A DNA stretch of 64,000 nucleotides from Vitrella brassicaformis (GCA_001179505.1 CDMY01000227.1:186139-250138), one strand, 5' to 3'; shown: positions 44,187 through 55,824, counted from the first letter of the stretch. Program-made: numbers and translations. Notes: generated from the letters alone by a model not told the origin.

Positions 44187-45445
44187 TGTACACAAACAGC
44201 GGTATTGTATCGTTGCTATCCCGATGGAAAGGGAGTGGGGCAGTGATTGGTCAAAGGAGGATGGATGGATGGATGGGATTGGATTGGGTTTTCGTGTTCG
44301 GCGGCCGGGTCTGTCTGTCTGTCTGCCTGCGTGTTGGTGATATTTTTATCATCGCCTACCTATCCTTCCTGCGTTCCTTTTGTTGCTGGCTGGTTGGTTG
44401 GTTGGTTGCTGGGGGCCGGTGGGCGTCTGTCTGTCTGCAGTAGGTCTTGTCTGAGCAAAGGCAAGCTAATACGTTGCGTACGATGTATGTTTGTACGTTT
44501 GTGCGTAACGCTGGGTGCGTGCGTGTGGCGGGGAGGGAGTATGTGTGTGTGGGCGTGGTTGGTGCGGACGGACGGACGAGACGGGACTCCCCTTCATCCA
44601 TACCATAGCTCTGTAAAACGCTATTGTGCTATCTATCCTCTACATTGACAAACGCGCTTTATCTGCCTATATGCAACGCATGTAGCCAGCGATTGATTGA
44701 CTGACATGACAGATCCGATCCACCGATGCCTGAGTGTGTGTGCGCTGCCCACCAGTTGTGTGTGCTGCTCGACCCGACCGGACCGGCCAGAGGTGCCTGC
44801 CTGCGTGATGTGGCTGGCTCGCGTGGTGTGTGGAGTGGATGTGCTGTTGGGCTGACCGATTGCATTGCATTGCATTGCGTTGCATGCCTATGTACAGTAA
44901 GTACGGACGTGTTGGCTGACGAGCGAGATAGATAGGTACATCAAACAAATCAAACAGTGAGGATTGACCACACACACACGCGGACGCAACACGCACACAT
45001 ACAGGCAGTGTCTGACAAAGACGATGCACGGTTATAAATAACACGGACACCTCGCCGTTCGTCCATCCGGACGTCCACGTTGTCTCAGGCGGCAGCTGTA
45101 CACACACGCGAGCAGCACACCCATACATACCCTTGGATGCCGCACAGAAAACACCGGCCCGAGCCGCACAGAAACACCGCCCCCCACACCAATATCCGTC
45201 GGCCACTACCTCGGTCAGTCTGTCGGTCCACCCGGACACACCGTCCCATTTCCACAGACACTCACACACGATGCCCGTGTCGCCCGCCCTGGCAGGGAGC
45301 GGGCGGCTAATCTACATCCTGTGCTACTCTTTGGGGGCTGGCTAGCTGCCCAGCTACGTATCACGTGCCCATCCATGCCCATCCGACCTCTCTGTCCGTC
45401 CGTCTGTCTGTCTGTCTGTGCGCCATAAGATATCGATCGCTCCGC
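44187..45445. other. intergenic region after the gap
   Basis: TGGT/GGTT, GTCT and TGCAT repeats occur at about 44390-44408, 44310-44326 and 44858-44885. No domain-bearing frame is present. It ends at the stop of the minus-strand kinase, so it contains that gene's 3' UTR. Confidence 0.5.
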
Positions 45446-47909
45446 TCATCCGTCGTCCTCATCGCTGTCCTGATGGGTTACAAAGGGGTGCTTGAGAAGG
45501 TCCTGAAGGCACACACACACACATGTATCCAGATGTACACGCGATATTTTCTCCACATCTGCACGCCTGCCTCGCCCACCTTGGCGTGTGGCCGCTGGGC
45601 GGCGACCTTGCGGAAACACAGCGCCAGGAATTCCCTGCACGTCAGCACCACATGACATGACAGCCATGAAGGCAGGCCACGATGATCGATGGGTGGAGTC
45701 TGTCTGTCGTGCTGGTTTGCAGGGAAAGCTTAGGCACCCACCTGAGGTCGGGGTCCTCCTGAGCGGCAGGCGGCAGTGGGGGCCCTGTCTTGGTGTTGGA
45801 GATGACCTCGATGGCCGCGAACACTGTCATGTTCTCCAAATCAGGCCTACAAGACACACACACGCATACATACACACACACACACACGGATGGATGGATG
45901 GATGAGTGTATGGGCGTGTACCATGGGTGAGTGGCCGTCATCATTTCGATGACCACACAGCCCACACTCCAGATGTCGCTGCGACGACCTGAAAACAAAC
46001 ACACAAACAGATATGCACGTATTGATGCACACACGTAAAGGGAGAGGGTCAAATCGACTTACCGGCTTTCTCGTGGACGACTTCGGGAGCCATCCAGTAG
46101 ATGGACCCCTTGATGGGGATGGTGGGGCCGTCCTTGAGCGTCGAGCTCTTGAGGTTCTCCACCTTGTGGCACGCACCGAAGTCAGACAGCTTCGCATTCC
46201 CATTCTGAAGCAAGGAGAGAACGGCAAAGGATGAGCACAACACACTGTGCGGTGTGCATGTGTCTTGTCGATGCCGTGACGTGAGTGGCTCACGCACTCA
46301 CCCCGTCGACGAGTATGTTGGCGCCCTTAATGTCCCGGTGGAGGATCCCCTTGTCATGCAAATACGCCAGACCTGCACACACACCCGCACCAGACCGGAT
46401 GCCCGTGCAATGTCATGTCGGCTGCTTGATTGATGTCTCTTGCCTTCGAGGATCTCCCGTGTGTACTTCCGAACCAGACGCAGCGGCAGAGGACCTGCAG
46501 GTGAATCGAATCAGCCAGACAAGACAGCCAACCAGGAGGCAACACAACAATCACACACACACAGGCACGTATGTAGGCTGTATAATGAATGCATGCATTG
46601 ACTTGAGGGAGGGATTCGTGGCGAACGTACCGAATCGCTGCAGCATGGTTTGTATGGAGCCGCCCGACATGTACTCCATGAAGATGACAATCGACCGCTG
46701 GGGTCTGGGCGTGTCCTCCTTGTGCAATAGACAGCCGAGGTATCTGCACGCCGGAATGAGCGCAGGAATGAACACGGCGCGCGATGCGGCTCCTTCTGTC
46801 TGTCTGTGGTTCATGTTGACTCACTTGACGATTCTCTCGTGCTGGAACTGCTTCAGGAACGATATCTGCAAATCCACCCATCAGCCAGAAGGTCAAGAGG
46901 GGATGCATTGCACCCACGGCTGTTCGATCGCTCTTGCCTACATACATACCTCCTGGAGCAGGACGATGGCATCCCTCTCGTCGGTCATGAGGCCGGGGCC
47001 GAGGGGGATCTCCTTGATGGCCATGATCTTGCCCTTCATCGACAACGCCCTGTGGTGCGGCGGATGGGATGAGGCACAGTGTGACTATACTGACTGACAA
47101 AGGAGGTTCTCACTGCGTGAGTGTGCGTGTGGCGATGAGCTTACTTGAACACTTCGCCGTAGGCACCCTTGCCCAGCCGGTCACCTGAACGAACGGTGCA
47201 CGTCAACACACATGCACACATGTGTGCTGTGCGTCAAGCATGCCGTCACGTGTTAGTACGTGAGCCTACCTTTCCGCCATCCTCTGAGGTCCTGGTTCTC
47301 CTTGTCCAAGTTGAGCTCCTCTATCCGCTTAGACAAGGAATCCATGTGACCTAAGTGACGACCACCACCACCTCCAGCACCACCGCCACGCGGAGCAGCC
47401 CGGCCGTCCCTCCCGTCCACAGCACCACCTCCACCCCTCGCACCACCAGCACCTCTCCCCTGCTCCCTGCCATCCACCGCATCGGCGGCAGTCGGTGACG
47501 GCTCACCACTCCCCTTCGCTGGCACAGCCTCTCTGTCTCCCTTGGGCCTTCTCGACCCTGCAGACCTCGTGACGCGCGCAGAAGGGCTCGGTTGCGCCGC
47601 ACCAGGACTCCCGTCGCCACTGCCGACCACGATGTATCTCCTGGGTATGCCTGATGACGTCGGGCGGCCCGGTGGCGGGTGGATGGACGGGAGGCCGCCG
47701 TCTGAAGGGGTGGGAGAGGGCGATGAGCGGTCATAGTCGGGGCCGTTGCGGCTCCTGACGCGTCTGTGGTTGGATGATGATTGGGGAGGGAGGTCGGGTA
47801 CGTCGGGCTCTGGAGTGTCGGACAGCGGGAGGCGATGGGATTGCTCAGACGATGTGGGCCGTCGGGGCTCCACGAACATGAGCCGCTCCTTGGGATGATG
47901 ATGGCTCAT
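45446..47909 (-). CDS. MAP3K-type serine/threonine protein kinase
   Basis: Start ATG 47909 ([10 protein letters not shown]) leads a disordered Ser/Pro/Gly-rich N-terminus and a short coiled segment ([18 protein letters not shown]). The kinase domain is spread over about nine small exons: glycine loop [10 protein letters not shown], catalytic lysine [80 protein letters not shown] and the final helix [12 protein letters not shown]. All catalytic residues are present. [10 protein letters not shown] with [10 protein letters not shown] is characteristic of the MEKK/NPK1 class, which phosphorylates MAP2Ks. One intron uses a GC donor (46443-46442); its exon ends at 46444 and joins LAYLHDKG correctly. 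Stop at 45446. Confidence 0.9.
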
Positions 47910-48112
47910 TCTGTCGAGCACACCTCCTGACAGAAACTGAGAGAAAAGGGACAGACGTGTAAATGTGACGACTACGAGCGTTTGGTGTGTGTCGTTCTCG
48001 CCTAACAAACCGATTTTTGAGGTTTGTTTTGCGAGCTGCAAACCATCGCGAGCTTAGAGGTGACTGGGTTTTGGATTCTCCCTGCACGATTTCAGCAGTC
48101 CAGCACTATCGC
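47910..48112. promoter_or_regulatory. 203-bp divergent region with two GCGAGCT motifs
   Basis: Between the MAP3K-type kinase and the phosphatase. GCGAGCT occurs at 48031-48037 and 48048-48054 on the plus strand. Part of the kinase 5' UTR, perhaps with an upstream exon ending near CTGTCAG at 47930, also lies here. Confidence 0.4.
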
Positions 48113-48984
48113 ATGAGGAGATCTGCCTTCCGTCATCTCGCCGCCGCGCTGATCTTCATCTCTGCACTCTTCTGCTGCCTTGCTTATCGCACGCCACTGC
48201 TGCGGCCATCACTTGCGCACCGAGTCAGGAGGCCGGCGGTCCAGATGACCCTGTCGTCGCCATCTTCGGAGCCATCTGTACTGTTCGTCTGTCTTGGGAA
48301 CATATGCCGCTCGCCGACCGCAGAGGCCGTCTTAAGGAAGCTGGCGCAAGACAAAGGGCTGCGGGTGAGTGAGTGCTTGAGCAAACAGAAGGATGTAGTT
48401 ATTGTCAGTCAGCACATCCATCCATTGTGTCACTGTGGTGTCTGTCGATTGCATGCATTGCAGGTGGAGATAGACAGCTGCGGCACTGGTGGTGGGTCTG
48501 ACAACTGGTACAAGCCCGACGGCTTCTCCTATCACGAGGGCGAGCCGAGCGACGAGCGCATGAGCACCGCCGCCAAGAAACGGGGCATCCGGCTTACCTC
48601 ACGCAGCCGCCCACTGCGGCCAGACGACTTCGACCGATTTGATCTGGTGATCGGCATGGAGGAGAAGAACCGACAAGAGATCTTCCGTGCCGCCAGGGCC
48701 TGGGGGCGGCTGGATGAGGCCGTGAGGAAGACTGTCCTCATGACCGACTATTGCCGCGAGTACGGTGATGTCACTGCGGTGCCTGACCCGTACTACGGCG
48801 GACAGAAGGGTTTTGAGAAGGTGTGTGCAGAGGGGAGTTCTCCATCGGTCATGTGTGCAGGCAGTGGTTGTGTCGTGTGTGTGTGTGACAGGTGCTGGAT
48901 CTTTTGGAAGATGCGTGTGAGGGTCTGCTGCAGAAGCTGGTGAAGGAGAGAGAGCCATCAGCAGCATCGGAGAGGCGGATGTGA
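48113..48984 (+). CDS. low-molecular-weight protein tyrosine phosphatase, predicted plastid- or secretory-targeted
   Basis: Three exons (48113-48364, 48464-48820, 48892-48984). The N-terminus is a hydrophobic signal (HLAAALIFISALFCCLA) followed directly by a basic, acid-free stretch (YRTPLLRPSLAHRVRRPAVQ), the layout of a bipartite leader for a complex plastid. The catalytic P-loop is VLFVCLGNICRSPTAEA, with the CX5R cysteine and arginine. The general acid loop is VPDPYYGG, with the Asp. Helices (FDLVIGMEEKNRQEIF, VRKTVLMTDYC) complete the LMW-PTP fold. It dephosphorylates phosphotyrosine or small phosphate esters. Length after the leader matches the family. Secretion without plastid import is the alternative. 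Confidence 0.88.
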
Positions 48985-49461
48985 CTCCTGCACTTACTGA
49001 AGAGAAAGACACCCGTATGGCTGCCAGGCTGGGTGTGTCCGATTGTGTGGCGTTCCGTGGTTGAATGAGGAACCTCTATGTGCAGTTTTGACTTCTCGTG
49101 TCTGTGTCTGTAGATGTAACGAATGAGGGTCACCATATCGATTGCCCGTCCACCCATCGATTCGTCCTACTCACTCGACCACCCGTCCCAATGGGCGAGC
49201 CAGCAGTCTTGAGTCACTTCGCACCCTCCGACGCAACTCGCCAAGCACGAAGGGTCACGCGAGCTCAGAATTCCGTGAAACCGCGCTCTCGGGCGAGCCC
49301 GAAGAAGAGACAGAAGGAGGAAAACAACGAAACGAAAACGAACGGGGAAGGCCACAGTGTCAGATATGCCGACAGCATACCCGCTCAGGGAGCCTTGACC
49401 ATCATTTCGTGTCCCACATGCCGAGAAGCGCCATAGGAGAAGCGCCATAGGAGAAGCGCCG
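48985..49461. other. intergenic region with 14-bp tandem repeat near 49430-49460
   Basis: Separates the phosphatase from the BTB gene. GCGAGCTC lies at 49259-49266, about 200 bases upstream of the next start. Two and a half copies of a GAAGCGCCATAGGA-type unit occur directly before the ATG at 49462. Confidence 0.5.
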
Positions 49462-51382
49462 ATGAAGAAGTTCTTCAACGACCAGCAGTGGGCTGTACTT
49501 GATGAGATGAGGCAGACCCTGTCAACGCGTCAGCGAGAGGCGGGATGGGACCCATCGCCGCCGAGCGGCCTGGCACCTTTCGTTGCTCTGAACGTCGGCG
49601 GCCGTCGGTTCCGAGCACGTCGCCAGACGCTGAGGGCTGTCCCATCGTCACGGCTTGATGAGCTGTTCTCGGGCCGGTGGGAGAGGCGAGTGCTCAAGGT
49701 GGCGGCTGCCGCCGCTGCTGGTGGTGATGGTGCCTGCAGCACGTCATGCAGCGTGCCGGATGATGAGTATTTCCTTGACGTCGACAGCGGTGTGTTCCGG
49801 AAGGTGCTGTCACGGCTGCAGGCTATCGAAGGCCGACACGAGGAGGCCAGCCACGTTCCTCGGCAGCTTGACCAAGACGACCCTGCATGCGTCTTCTATT
49901 TCGACTATCTGCTGCGGCCTCTCCCTGCAGCCGATGAGTCTTCACAGGAGGAGGATGCATCTGCGTCGAGCGACCAGCCACGCACCGCGCTTGCTGACGA
50001 GGTGGCGTCTATCAGGCTCCAGGAGCTGGATTGGGAGAGGCGGCTGAGGTGGGTGATGCCTTTCTTCAGGACCAAGAAGGAGCGGGTGGTGTTGACACCA
50101 TTCCCCATCTCTGATGGTGACGAGAATCGCGTAGTGAGCGTCAAGGTGTGTGGTGAGGAGGTCGCCAGCACCACAGACACACTCACGGGGCGGGCCATCC
50201 CTGCTCAAACGCCCATATTGCGTCGCTTTGATAGGTGAGAACAGAACTCACACCCACCCAAAGCTCACGCATTCATGGCCATCTCACTTTTGCGTGCGTC
50301 TGCCCCTCTCTCTCAGTTTCTCGCAAGAGCTGCTCGACGTGCCCCTGGAGCACTTCTCGCTGTGCGTCGACTTCTATCGCCGGTGCCGCTTCACACGGGA
50401 GAGCGGCCTCTCTGATCTGGTGTGGCTGCCGCGGGTCGACATCGCAGAGCGGGAAGGACTGCGGATGGCACTGGGCATGTACGGTATCGACCCGCACGTG
50501 CCCACCTGCCCACAGGTACCCATTGTGGGCACCTCGAGGATCTTCGACGATGCGGCGTATGTGACCAACTTGGTGAGTGAAGAGGTGATGTGTCTGCTGT
50601 GTCTGTCGGCGAGGCGATCGCTGGGTGCGTCCTGGTTACCTGTGTGTGGTTCAGGTGTCGCAGATCGGTAGGGTTGCAGGGGGAGGCGGTCAGAAGGTCA
50701 AGGCAATGGAGCTTGTTTATAGGTAGGTAGTAAGAGAGGAAAGGCATTCACCGAATGACGAGCCAGCAGCCATCGATGCATCCATCCTGTTATCCCTTGC
50801 CCTGTCGTTAAAATGTGCAGCGCGTCCACGGATGGCTGGGACAAATCGACGTGTCTTCAGCACATGAGTGCCGACGACAACCCCTCATCCGTCCTCTTCA
50901 TTCTCAAGACGGCCGACGGCCGCAGAGGAGGCGCCTTCTGTGAGCAACTCGACATCGAGGCCTCGACCGTTGAGCGCGTCATGTGCTTCGGCGACACCAT
51001 CGCAGAGCGCTTCCCGAGCGGCCACGCCCCGCCCTGCTACTACTCCAACGTCAACATGCGCACCTCCGCCCTCATGCCATCCAAGCCCGTCATCACGCTA
51101 GCGGCATCGGACCAGTCGTTCGACGCAACGCATGGCGGCTCAGTGTGGGGAGGCTCGACGAACGGCACCATTTGGGCGGGCATGACTAATGGGTGGGGCT
51201 TCGAGTTGAAGATTGGGGTACGTGGGGATCTGCGGATGTATGAGGCCACGGTGAGGCGAATGCATAGATTTGGGGGGCCGGTCTGTTGGTCGTTCATCGC
51301 CGCTCACGGGCAGATGGGGGAGTTGTTGAGGGGTCAGGGGAGGGTGGATGAGCTGGAGATCTGGCGAGTGGGGCATGTCTGA
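49462..51382 (+). CDS. tandem T1/BTB domain protein with C-terminal TLDc-like domain
   Basis: Four exons (49462-50234, 50317-50572, 50653-50722, 50821-51382). The N-terminal domain is a potassium-channel-tetramerisation (T1/BTB) fold: VALNVGGRRFRARRQTL, then EYFLDVDSGVFRKVLSRL. A second, more diverged copy follows: VVSVKVCGEEVASTTDTL, then LEHFSLCVDFYRRCRF and GLRMALGMYGI. The last exon starts at YRSASTDGWDKSTCLQHM and has SSVLFILKTADGRRGGAF, then WGFELKIG, similar to TLDc-type domains seen after BTB in protists. No membrane helix, so it is not a channel. Likely an oligomeric adaptor. The TLDc call is less certain than the first BTB. Confidence 0.7.
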
Positions 51383-51633
51383 CGCGATGGATACATACAT
51401 GGATCTGGGCAGAGAGAGAGGCAGGGCAGGCCACCATGTATACATAGATGAACATATGGGTGGTGCGGCCCACGCCGTGTGGCAAGGGCCCCATTGCAGG
51501 AGCGCGTTTGTTGAAATTATCGTTTTACAGTGTATCCCTCCCACTTTTCAACAAACACACCCCAACACCTTTGTGTGTGCGTCAGTGGAGGGGCCATCTT
51601 GACATTGTATGCAGACGAGCTCCGAGTGAAGTG

Positions 51634-52833
51634 ATGGATTCGCAGGAGTCGCCTTCATCGCCGGCAGATGCATCAGAAGTCGGTCATCAGCGGGGCGGCC
51701 CTGGTCTCCATCATCGATGGCTCGCCACAATCGATGCCCACATCGCACAGCAACTCACCAAACGGTGCGCGCAGAACACACACACAGGCTGACTGACTGA
51801 CTGACCTCTCTGCCTGTCAGTACTGTATGTTTGCGTCTGTCTGCATTCAGTTGGGTGGCGCATATCCCTCTGGTGACCGGGCTAACGGCCTTCACGACCA
51901 TATTTCTTTGTCAGCTCTCGGCACATTTCTTCTGCCATACATGTATCCCTCGGGGCTCGTCACCGCCTGTGCCGCTGTGGGCGCCAACCATCAGCCTCAC
52001 GGGCAATCACCCACCAGAGCGGTTCATCTATGCAGTGGGCTTCTCTGCAACCGCTTTGGTGATGGTTCCCTGCACCCTCATGGCCTGCCATCTGCAAGTC
52101 AGGCTGCGCGCAAAGTGGACACGGATCGTACTGAGTGGGGGATTTCTGCTGGTGGCGACGGCCGGCCTGTTCATCCAGGGGGTCATCCCGCTGCAGCCTG
52201 ATATTTTGATGCTCATGTACGGCGACAGGATGGACAAAGTGACTGCCTTGTCGCTTGTGCATCTGGCATCGGCAGGTAGACACACTCAGGGAGACCGATG
52301 CATCCCAGTTGATCAAATGGGCCTCACGTGTCTGTCTGGAGTGTGTCAGGTGTGTTCTTCGTGTGTGCCTTCATCCACGGGGCTCTAGTTACCCTGCTGT
52401 TGATGCAGCACAAGAGCCCCCTCATCCGGATGCCATCGCGACTGCTCAAGCTCGGCTGCGTGCTGGTGTTCCTCGTCAGCATAGTCATCAGCCCCGCCCT
52501 CCCTCACGCCTCAGCCATGTATGTGCACCGCCAGCCACAGACACACTCGTGAGATAGCAGACTCACTCAGTCTTACCTCATCCTCCTGTGTGTGTGTGTG
52601 TGTCTTTCAGTGAGCGTCTGAATGCCAGTGGTGCGAGTCAGAGGCTTTGTGTGCTGTGCATCATCGTCTTCCTATCGAGCTACACGCTGGACATGGTGCA
52701 GCTGAGGGCGGCCTATCTAGCGGGGGAGGAGGAAAGCCCTCTGACCATGCCGATGCCGGTGCGGCTGGGTGCGCCGAGCCACAGCAAGTCCCCCCCGCCC
52801 AGCCCACAGACACACGCGAACCCCAGTGAATGA
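51634..52833 (+). CDS. DRAM/Frag1/Sfk1-type six-helix membrane protein
   Basis: Four exons (51634-51764, 51851-52275, 52350-52518, 52611-52833), all joining in frame. A short hydrophilic N-terminus is followed by helices around WVAHIPLVTGLTAFTTIF, RFIYAVGFSATALVMVPC, IVLSGGFLLVATAGLFI, VFFVCAFIHGALVTLLL, LGCVLVFLVSIVISPAL and RLCVLCIIVFLSSY. Between helices 1 and 2 lies PTISLTGNHPPERFIY, matching the luminal P-x-I-S-x-x-G-x-x-P-E pattern of the DRAM/PGAP2 (Frag1) family. These proteins act in autophagy or GPI-lipid handling. Which subgroup this belongs to cannot be told by eye. Pro/Ser-rich C-terminus. Confidence 0.72.
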
Positions 52834-53109
52834 GTGAAGACCCAGACCCATGTGTGACTAGTGTGTGCGAGACGTGCGACGTGTGCTCGTTCTTTGTCTG
52901 TGTCGATAGCTAGCTGGCTCTTGACGTACGTGTGAGATGGCTATATATGCATTTTGATCAATGCGATGCGTCAGTCGAGTCGACCAATCATCAGTCAGAC
53001 ACACTTTTTCTCCTCACATCATACCATCCCACATCGTATGTCCGTCCACATGGCAAGCGAGGTAGGATGATGACCGACTGACCACACATCTGCTTGTACT
53101 GTACACCAG

Positions 53110-53747
53110 TCAGCTTCGTTGAATGCCCACCAGCTGGCCGCTGGGCAGGTAGTGATGTATCTCACGGAGACAGCACAGCGCGCAGCAGCAGCAAGCCGGG
53201 CACAACACACATAGCACCCATGCTAGCGGGCTCGGGGTCGACTTCATCTTGGTGACGACTGGCCTTCCCGTAGCCGGGTCAACCACCCAGATAGCCTCTC
53301 TCCCCGGATTGTGTATCATTTCGCCCGGCGCAATCACACGCGCGTGGACGGTGACGGGATGCATCTGCGGACCTGTACAAACACACAAAAATACATGAAT
53401 AGACCAGGCAGGCAGGCAGGCAGGCAGCCAGGTGTGACAATCTGCCTATGTATTTCCTCACCGACGATGGTGATTGGCATGTACTGTAGCTGTGGCTGCC
53501 CGAACACCTGGGCCTGGGGCAGCTGGGGCTGCATGACATGCTGCTGGGGCGGGGCTTGCGGCGGCTGAGAGTGCGTGACATGGATGACTTGTTGCTGCGG
53601 AGCTTGAGCTGGTGCTGGTGCGCCCACGGTCTGCGGTGCTCCCGTCTGGTGTGAGAAGACGACAACAGGCTGCGCCGTGACCATTGGTTGGCCGGAAGCC
53701 GGCCTGTCGTAGTCATCATACGAGGGAGGAGCACCACTAGCAGCCAT
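53110..53747 (-). CDS. small Pro/Gln-rich protein with Cys-rich hydrophobic segment
   Basis: Two exons join in phase at PITIVG/PQMHPV. The N-terminal half is Pro/Gln/Val-rich (MAASGAPPSYDDYDRP). The second exon has EAIWVVDPATGRPVVTK, then LAWVLCVLCPACCCCALCC and a short hydrophilic end LPSGQLVGIQRS. The poly-Cys hydrophobic stretch preceded by PPSY and Pro/Gln-rich sequence resembles BRI3- or LITAF-like tail-anchored endolysosomal proteins. This is only a resemblance. The Cys cluster is probably palmitoylated or membrane-embedded. Confidence 0.6.
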
Positions 53748-53945
53748 TCCATCCGGGGGGCTAGAGGATGAACGTCAGGGCAGAAGGAATGGCCTTGCGG
53801 CCTCAGACCCCACACAGGTCGGGCTCCAGCTGGTCGTCTGGTGACGCTGTGTTGTCCCCCCCACCACCCCCGTGTCAAGCTCGCCGTCTCAAGAACACGA
53901 TAGGTGTCTCGTCAAACCCTTAACCGACCGACCGACGATAGGGCG
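53748..53945. promoter_or_regulatory. 198-bp divergent intergenic region
   Basis: Lies between the small Cys-rich gene and the secreted kinase. AGCTCGC, the reverse complement of GCGAGCT, is at 53878-53884, about 60 bases before the kinase start. Confidence 0.35.
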
Positions 53946-55824
53946 ATGCGTCCGTTTCTGCTGCCGTTTGCAGCGTTTCTGCTGCATGTGCTGGCCTCTT
54001 CTATGGCGGCGGGGACTCTCTGCATGATGAAGAAAGAGACGGCACTGACGCGGCTGTCGGCTGACTTCCAGATCCGCCGCAGAGTGGGGAAGGGCGGCTT
54101 TGGGTATGTGTACAAGGTCGTGAGGCGCTCAGACAATGTGACCATGGCACTTAAGCTGTTCAGAAACCGGTACCATTCAGATTGCGTCATGATTGTCGGC
54201 CAGGTGAGGGAGACATGCACACAAAGGCCGTTAATGATGGTCTCAGTGTCTGCGTGTCTGTGTGTGCACCTGCCGAAAAGGCTGATAGAGAACGAGTGTC
54301 CCCTGAACCGTCTCATCGTCTCCAAGACAGATGAATCGACCCGCCCCATGTTCGTCGACTGCTACCAGGACGTCCTGCCCGACCCCATGAGCCCCGCCTA
54401 CATCCTGCTGGAGTACGTCGACCACAAACAGTACGGCACCGCAGACATCGACATCGTCAACGACATGCAGAGATGGCAGCTGCGGGTGCTCATGCTCCGC
54501 CCCCTAGTCGCGCTGGCGGCCATGCTGCGGCCCCCCAACAGCCGCGTGCACAATGATTTGCACTTCGGCAACGCCATGCTGCGCAAGAGGGACCTCTCTC
54601 TGAAGCTTCTCGACTTCACAATCAGCACCAAATGCCCGGAAGAGTGTTCGGGTGACGACGTCGACCGAATGGGCCTCATGCTCGCCGCTCTCGAGATGGC
54701 CGGGTCGCGGAACGGCAGCGCAGCCCAACAGCCAAGGGGACAGGACTGGATCATCCCGAACCACTACCCCGAGCTGCAGTGGTGGCGGCATGTCCTCCAT
54801 GTGCTGCACCTCTACAGCCCCCAGACGGACTTCAACACCTTCAAAGCCGCATTTGACAAGATGGCCGCCGGCACGATGGACTGGGACAGAGCACTGAGGG
54901 AGCTGAAGAAAGGGAGACGCACCAATGGCCAGAGCGTGGATGGCATTGACCCGCTGATTGAGGGATTGGAGAGCGGCTGCATGGTGGACCTCGAGAGGTG
55001 GACTTTCGACCAGGAATGGCGGCCGACCAACCGGAACTTCAGGCGGGCATTCGGGCTGGACGGGGTAGGGGGAGGGCCGAGCTTGAGACGGCTTTCACCG
55101 GAGTTCCTGCACTTCTTCATGGAGCTGCGGCGGCTGGGTGTGGAGCTGGAGGGGATGCCGGCGCGCGTTGGTGAGATCCTGGCGAAGAGACAGATGGGGG
55201 ACGACACAAACACCACCACAACTGACAATGATGGTTTGTGAGAGGGAGACACAGCACTCTCCACTCACCTCACCCGTATCGATGTGTCTCCCTGTGTCTT
55301 GTTTCGAAGAGCCTGAGACATCTGCCGATGGTGGCGCTGAGGTAGGCCCCGCTGTAGAGATGGAGCTCATGAACGAGCCCGCCCCCCGGCTGCACTTCCT
55401 CGTCCACTGCCACCCATACGTCGCGACCATCTGGCAAGACGCAGCGACACACTTCACCTCCAGATGTGCAGACCAGTGCTCCCACCTTCCCGCAACTGAC
55501 ACATGTGCCACGCCATTCGACGGCGGGATCACATGCGCGCCAACAAACGACACACTCACCAAAGAGGCCTGCATGGCCTCATGCCCCAAACTCTCGCTGC
55601 CGTCCTCATCTCTCCAGTGTGAGAAGGCGGTTTCTTCGATGGATTTGACCAAGAGGGTGCCGTACTGGCTGGTAGCCAAATCGATGGGGGAGGGGTGGAG
55701 TGTGGATGCTGTGTCATCTTGGGTGAAAGGGTGGTTGGGGTGGGGAGATGGTGCGTCATTCGGGTTCAGGAAGGATGAATTTGAGGGTTTGGGCGATTTG
55801 TGGATGCTACATAGCATGGGATAG
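53946..55824 (+). CDS. secreted ROP-like protein kinase with Cys-rich C-terminal extension
   Basis: ATG 53946 opens a strong signal peptide (MRPFLLPFAAFLLHVLASSM). The kinase domain follows with glycine loop GKGGFGYVYK and the VAIK-like lysine in MALKLF. After an intron (best placed 54204-54290) come YILLEYVDH, the catalytic loop HNDLHFGNAML (HxD and Asn kept, the usual Arg replaced by Asn) and LLDFTIS, where DFG is DFT. Secretion plus this divergent catalytic loop recalls apicomplexan rhoptry/ROP or other secreted kinases. Near 55236 a donor in GATG/GTTTGT can join AGCCTGAG at 55311. This extends the protein with a domain holding eight clustered cysteines and ends it at 55824. If that splice is wrong, the protein stops at 55241. 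Substrate unknown. Confidence 0.68.

Noticed and set aside
43606-44443. Long frames spanning the N gap
   Set aside because: The residues are undetermined; the frames are artefacts of N.
46285-47097. 270-codon plus-strand frame over the kinase gene
   Set aside because: Runs through several kinase exons and introns in antisense; no domain, and kinase motifs are clear on the other strand.
54204-54290. Reading the secreted kinase straight through this stretch, which is open
   Set aside because: It starts with GTGAGG, has GT-rich sequence and would insert Cys-rich residues between kinase strands; an 87-bp phase-0 intron fits better.
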